A DNA stretch of 64,000 nucleotides from Fundidesulfovibrio agrisoli (GTDB lineage: Bacteria > Desulfobacterota > Desulfovibrionia > Desulfovibrionales > Desulfovibrionaceae), in the NCBI RefSeq assembly GCF_022808715.1, contig NZ_JAKZKX010000012.1:1-64000 (forward strand), in the 5' to 3' direction. Under the pieces are notes generated by a model. The model searched no databases and had not been told where the DNA came from. It worked only from the letters and a program-made list of their open reading frames with translations. How positions within the stretch are numbered: the stretch's first letter is position 1; every line of letters starts with the position of its first letter. The position numbers and the translations under genes were made by a program. Shown here piece after piece: positions 60,143 through 64,000 of this stretch.

Positions 60143-61630
60143 TCAGGATTCGTAGGCGGCCAGGGCTTCGCCCACAGGGCCGGCGGACACGGCCCGCCCG
60201 CCTTCCAACACCAGGGCGTGGGTGACGCAGGCCGGAATCTCCAGCGGGTTGTGCGTGACCATCACCAGTTGCCTGCCCTGTGCGGCCAGGTCGTCCAGCA
60301 GGGCGAGCACCTCGGCCCGAGCCTGCGGGTCCAGCCCGCCCAGTGGCTCGTCCAGCAGGAGCACCTGCGGATCGAAGGCCAGAGCGCGCCCGATCATGGC
60401 CTTGCGCGCCTGCCCCTGCGACAGGGAGGACATGGGCCTGTCCGCCAGCTCGGTGAGCCCGAGCCGCTCCAGCCAGCCCGCGGCGCGGGCCAGCATGGCC
60501 GCGTCCGGGGCGTCGTAGAGCCCGAAGCTGCCGAAGAAGCCGGAGACCAGCACCTCGCGCACGGTGGTGTCGCGCGGGTGCTCGGCCTGGGCGTCCCAGG
60601 CCACCACGCCCAGGCGGGCCCGCAGGTCCCACAGGCTTACGGGCTCCGGCAGGCCGAAGCGGTTCACCCGGCCCTCCGAGGGGTGCAGGTCGCCCGAGAG
60701 CAGCTTCACCAGGCTGGACTTGCCCGCCCCGTTGCGGCCCACCACAACCCAGTTCTCGCCCGGGCGCAGCTGCCAGTCGAGCCCGCTCACAACGTCCACG
60801 CCGCCCAGGGTCACGGTCGCGCCGTGCAGGGACAGCAGCGGTTCCCCGGAGGCGGCGGGTTTGGCGGCATCCCTGAGCTCGGCCCGGCGGATGGCCGGGG
60901 CCAGCGACTTGGCCACGGCAGCCAGCGGGCCGCGCTTCGTGGTGCGGCCACGGGTCATGGAGACGGCCTCGAAGCCCAGGTCCGGCAGGCTTGCGGGGTG
61001 GTGCGTGGCTGCGGCCAGGCCCACGCCGGAGGCCGCCAGGGTCTCCAGCACGCCGTGCAGCACCCGGCGCGAGGGCGCGTCCAGGCCGTCGGCTGCCTCG
61101 TCCAGAAAGAGCCACTCCGGCCCGCGCACCACGGCCCGGGCCAGCAGCACGGCCATGGCCTGGCCCTGGGAAAGCTCCAGAAAAGGCCTGTAGGCCAGCT
61201 CCGCGATTCCCAGGCGCTCAAGCGCGCCCAGGGCGGCCCGGCGCTCGGGCTCGCCCACGGCCCCGGAGGCCAGGGGGGAGTCGGTCAGCCCGGAGACCAC
61301 GATCAGCCAGCCGGACACGTTCCAGCCGCGCCTGCGGTAGAGGTCGCGCAGGTCGGCCCCGGCGGTGCCGATGCGCGGCCGGGCCTCGATGGGGCTCGCG
61401 GTGGGCTTGCCGTCCACCACGTAGAGGCGCTGCCCGGCGTAGCCACCGCCAGGGAGCTGGTCCGGCCAGATCTCGCCGCGCGCCACGCGCAACAGGGTGG
61501 ACTTGCCCGCGCCGTTGCCGCCAACCAGGGCCACGCGCCCGCCCGGGGGCAGGTGCAGGCCGGCGCCGTCCAGCAGGAGGTTTTCGCCGCGGCTGACGCG
61601 GATGTTTTCTATGATGATCTCAAGGCTCAT
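60143..61630 (-). CDS. ModF-like tandem ABC ATPase
   Basis: A 495-residue protein with two ABC ATPase domains and no membrane part. First Walker A GGNGAGKSTLLRV, signature LSQGQAMAVLLARAVV; second Walker A GRNGAGKSSLVKLL, signature LSQGQARKAMIGRALA, Walker B LLLDEPLGGLDP. Size and layout match ModF/PhrA (photorepair-type) proteins, sometimes linked to molybdate transport. No permease is adjacent. The first signature (SQGQAM) is a variant. It heads a short operon with cysQ. Function is uncertain. Confidence 0.85.
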   Translation of the reverse strand: MSLEIIIENIRVSRGENLLLDGAGLHLPPGGRVALVGGNGAGKSTLLRVARGEIWPDQLPGGGYAGQRLYVVDGKPTASPIEARPRIGTAGADLRDLYRRRGWNVSGWLIVVSGLTDSPLASGAVGEPERRAALGALERLGIAELAYRPFLELSQGQAMAVLLARAVVRGPEWLFLDEAADGLDAPSRRVLHGVLETLAASGVGLAAATHHPASLPDLGFEAVSMTRGRTTKRGPLAAVAKSLAPAIRRAELRDAAKPAASGEPLLSLHGATVTLGGVDVVSGLDWQLRPGENWVVVGRNGAGKSSLVKLLSGDLHPSEGRVNRFGLPEPVSLWDLRARLGVVAWDAQAEHPRDTTVREVLVSGFFGSFGLYDAPDAAMLARAAGWLERLGLTELADRPMSSLSQGQARKAMIGRALAFDPQVLLLDEPLGGLDPQARAEVLALLDDLAAQGRQLVMVTHNPLEIPACVTHALVLEGGRAVSAGPVGEALAAYES

Positions 61631-61743
61631 GGGGCTGATTGACTACGCCCTCCCGGCGCAAAAGGCCAGCCGCCGCGAACGGCTTGCATTTCCAGCCGGG
61701 AACCGTCATTGTCGAGGCTCCAACGCCTTTGGAGGATCCGACC

Positions 61744-62124
61744 GTGAGTACATGCCGCCTGCTGCTAGTGGACGACGAGGCCGAATTCATCGAAACCCTG
61801 GGCAAACGCCTGGCCAGGCGCGGCCTGACCGTGCACCTGGCCAACTCCGGGCAGCAGGCCCTGGACATCATCGCGGGCAACGAGCTCGACGTGGTGGTGC
61901 TGGACGTGAAGATGCCCGGCATGGACGGCATCGAGGCCCTGCAGAAGATCAAGGCCCTCAAGCCGGATCTGGAGGTGCTCATGCTCACGGCCCACGCCAA
62001 CGTGGAGGTCGCCATGCGCGGCATGGAGCTGGGGGCCTTCGACTACCTGATGAAGCCTGTGGAGCTGGACGAGCTGCTGTACAAGATCCAGGACGCCAAC
62101 AAGAAAAAGTGCCTCACCGGCTAA
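61744..62124 (+). CDS. single-domain response regulator
   Basis: A 126-residue receiver domain without output domain. The acidic pocket is VDDE, the phospho-acceptor is Asp54 in VLDVKMPGMDG, and LTAHA and YLMKPVEL hold the conserved Thr and Lys. The start is a GTG with GGAGG eight bases upstream. It resembles NtrC-type receivers. The next gene starts eight bases later and encodes a PEP-utilising enzyme, so the receiver may act on that enzyme or be part of a phosphorelay with an orphan kinase. Confidence 0.9.
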   Translation: MSTCRLLLVDDEAEFIETLGKRLARRGLTVHLANSGQQALDIIAGNELDVVVLDVKMPGMDGIEALQKIKALKPDLEVLMLTAHANVEVAMRGMELGAFDYLMKPVELDELLYKIQDANKKKCLTG

Positions 62125-62131
62125 GCCACAC

Positions 62132-64000
62132 GTGTTCACCCGCCTGAAGGCCCTTTTCTCCGACATCTTCGGCCAGGAGTCGCACCAGCGGCTCGGGGAC
62201 GAGGAGATTCTGGCCGAGTTCAAGAAGCGCTATCACAATTTCCGCCTGCTGCTCACGGCGAACAAGAAGACCCTGGCCATCATGTCCGAGATGGAGCAGG
62301 CCATGCGCGGCCAGTTCGTGTTCGGCATGGCCTTCGTGCGCTCCCAGGCCACGGCGGCCTCGGTGAACGTGTTCCGCATCGTCAAGCACCTCTCCGAGAT
62401 CGCCCCGGGCAAGTACGACGCCCTGTTCGAACGCCTGAAGGACCTCCAGGCCCAGATAACCGCCATCCTGGCCCGCCAGCCCCAGACCGTGGCCACCGAA
62501 CTGCTGCTCCCGCTGGAGAAGGTGGGCCGCGAGATGTCCGACCAGGTGGGCTCCAAGATGGCCAACCTGGGCGACATCATGACCCGGCTCGATCTGCCCG
62601 TGCCTGCCGGGTTCGCCATCACCTCCCTGGCCTACACCCGCTTCATGGAGGACACCGGCCTCCAGGACGAGATCAACCGCCTGATCCAGGCCGTGGGCGC
62701 AGACGATCACAGCACGCTCCTGCCGCTGTGCTCCCAGATCCAGCAGATGATCGTCACGGCCGAGCTGCCCGTGGACGTGGCCGAGGCCATCCTCGTGGGC
62801 TACAGCGAGCTCGAGGGCAAGACCCACCCCGGGGTGCGCGTGTCCCTGCGTTCCAGCGCCCTGGGCGAGGACGCCCTGGGCCAGTCCTTCGCGGGGCAGT
62901 TCCGCAGCGTGCTCAACGTGGCCCCGGAGGACCTGCTCATCACCTACAAGGAGATCGTGGCCAGCAAGTACAGCCCCCAGGCCGTGACCTACCGCCTGGC
63001 CAAGGGCATCCCCGACCAGGACGTGGCCATGTGCGTGGGCTGCATGGCCATGGTCCACGCGCGCAGCGGGGGCGTGGCCTATTCGCGCAACCCCCTGGCC
63101 ATCCGCGACGACGAGGTCTTCATCCACTCGGCCTGGGGCCTGGCCAAGACCGTGGTCGACGGGGCCGTCTCCTCCGACCTGTTCGTGGCCAGGCGCGGCA
63201 ACCCGCCCAAGCTGGTCACCAGCCAGATCTCCCACAAGGACCGCATCTTCTTCTGCGACCCCCTCGCCGGCGTCTGCCGCCAGGAGGAAGGCGGCGCCCT
63301 GGCCGAGGAGCCCAGCCTCACCGACGAGGAGGCCATGCGCCTGGCCAGCATCGCCATCCGCCTGGACGAGACATACGGCGAGCCCCTGGACATCGAATGG
63401 GCCATGGACGAGGCCCGCGAAATCTTCCTGTTGCAGTGCAGGCCGCTGCGCCAGATGGAATCCAGCGGGGTGGTGCGCCCCGAGGGCCAGTTCGGCAAGC
63501 CGCTGCTCGCGGGGGGCGTCACCGGCAGCCCGGGCGTGGCCGCCGGGCCCATCCACCGCGTCAGCCGCGACCTGGACATGCTCACCTTCCCGCCCGGAGG
63601 CGTGCTGCTCTCCGCCGAGGCGGCCCCGCGCTGGGCCACGCTCCTTGGCAAGGCCTCGGCCGTCATCACCGAGCGCGGCAGCTCCGCCGGGCACCTGGCC
63701 AACGTGGCGCGCGAGTTCGGCGTGCCCGCGCTCATGGGCCTGGAGGGGGCTGTGGCCGCGCTCTCGGGCAAGGGGGAGGTCACCGTGGACGCCGACGGCC
63801 TGGCCGTCTACCCCGGCCGTGTGGAGGGGCTGCTGGCCCTGGCCAGGCCCGTGGAGCAGGACGCTGCGGCTCATTCGCCCATGCACGCCATCCTGCGCGA
63901 CGTGCTGGACGTGATCGCCCCGCTCAACCTGCTGGACCCCAGCGCCCCGGAATTCGCCCCGGAGCACTGCCGCACCCTGCACGACATCACCCGCTTCTGC
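62132..64000 (+). CDS. PEP/pyruvate-binding and PEP-utilising enzyme, partial
   Basis: The first 623 codons of a gene that continues past the right edge. The N-terminal ~115 residues are helical and unrelated to PEP synthase. From about 145 a PPDK_N-type ATP-grasp domain follows (VRVSLRSSALGEDALGQSF; VFIHSAWGLAKTVVDG; PLDIEWAMDE, LLQCRPLR). Then comes the swivelling domain with LLAGGVTGSPGVAAGPI and TERGSSAGHLANVAREFGVP, whose His521 should carry the phosphate. The start is a GTG at 62132 with a weak ribosome site, eight bases after the receiver gene. It may interconvert pyruvate and PEP or phosphorylate another target. Confidence 0.85.
   Translation, partial: MFTRLKALFSDIFGQESHQRLGDEEILAEFKKRYHNFRLLLTANKKTLAIMSEMEQAMRGQFVFGMAFVRSQATAASVNVFRIVKHLSEIAPGKYDALFERLKDLQAQITAILARQPQTVATELLLPLEKVGREMSDQVGSKMANLGDIMTRLDLPVPAGFAITSLAYTRFMEDTGLQDEINRLIQAVGADDHSTLLPLCSQIQQMIVTAELPVDVAEAILVGYSELEGKTHPGVRVSLRSSALGEDALGQSFAGQFRSVLNVAPEDLLITYKEIVASKYSPQAVTYRLAKGIPDQDVAMCVGCMAMVHARSGGVAYSRNPLAIRDDEVFIHSAWGLAKTVVDGAVSSDLFVARRGNPPKLVTSQISHKDRIFFCDPLAGVCRQEEGGALAEEPSLTDEEAMRLASIAIRLDETYGEPLDIEWAMDEAREIFLLQCRPLRQMESSGVVRPEGQFGKPLLAGGVTGSPGVAAGPIHRVSRDLDMLTFPPGGVLLSAEAAPRWATLLGKASAVITERGSSAGHLANVAREFGVPALMGLEGAVAALSGKGEVTVDADGLAVYPGRVEGLLALARPVEQDAAAHSPMHAILRDVLDVIAPLNLLDPSAPEFAPEHCRTLHDITRFC

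Overview
This 64-kb, high-GC window looks like chromosome from a sulfate-reducing deltaproteobacterium of the Desulfovibrio/Fundidesulfovibrio type. The strongest evidence is a complete dsrMKJOP operon (49625-54632, minus strand), the membrane complex that feeds electrons to dissimilatory sulfite reduction. Supporting evidence is dispersed repeats of the kind common in Desulfovibrionales and many periplasmic or redox proteins (c-type cytochromes, ferredoxin, rhodanese, flavodoxin-like protein). Assignment below family level is inference. I saw no rRNA, tRNA, CRISPR array, IS element or prophage.

Layout. 0-6 kb: obgE with a YajG-like lipoprotein, an SbmA/BacA-like ABC exporter, a flavodoxin-family protein, and two small secreted proteins bracketed by inverted copies of a ~120-bp palindromic repeat. 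6-13 kb: a LysR regulator divergent from an EamA transporter and a tautomerase, a beta-helix protein, an EF-G-like GTPase, a lipoprotein and a 2-hydroxyacid dehydrogenase. 13-17.3 kb: less GC-rich accessory DNA with a lytic-transglycosylase-like gene convergent with a secreted unknown; a small motility-like gene behind a probable sigma-28 promoter; a MauE-like/rhodanese pair. 17.4-20.4 kb: SxtJ, SxtK (DUF5989) and a carbamoyltransferase. 20.4-25.4 kb: ferredoxin, amtB-glnK, a di-haem peroxidase and a stand-alone HsdR-N protein. 25.4-27.5 kb: an AT-richer island with a lipoprotein/cytosolic pair. 27.5-35.6 kb: aminotransferase, glucokinase, phosphatase-like protein, O-methyltransferase, LysE exporter, the agmatine-to-putrescine genes aguB and aguA, and a FUSC-type transporter. 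35.9-43.7 kb: a branched-chain amino-acid-type ABC operon with two near-duplicate binding proteins, followed by phenylacetate-CoA ligase. 43.7-49.3 kb: two adjacent proteins sharing a new-looking 37-residue module, dapF, a VOC protein and a PAS histidine kinase. 49.6-55.2 kb: dsrMKJOP headed by an RsbRD-N protein. 55.4-64 kb: a duplicated winged-helix-like protein, an amphi-Trp protein, pncC, serS with a coupled microprotein, a 174-bp-period tandem repeat, cysQ with a ModF-like ABC ATPase, and a lone receiver-domain protein followed by a PEP-utilising enzyme that runs off the right edge.

The genes are mostly independent short operons. The best candidates for undescribed biology are the paired four-module proteins at 43692-45218, the 90-residue-period duplicated protein at 55452-55973, the SxtJ-SxtK-carbamoyltransferase trio outside any toxin cluster, the receiver/PEP-enzyme pair, and the several dispersed repeat families.
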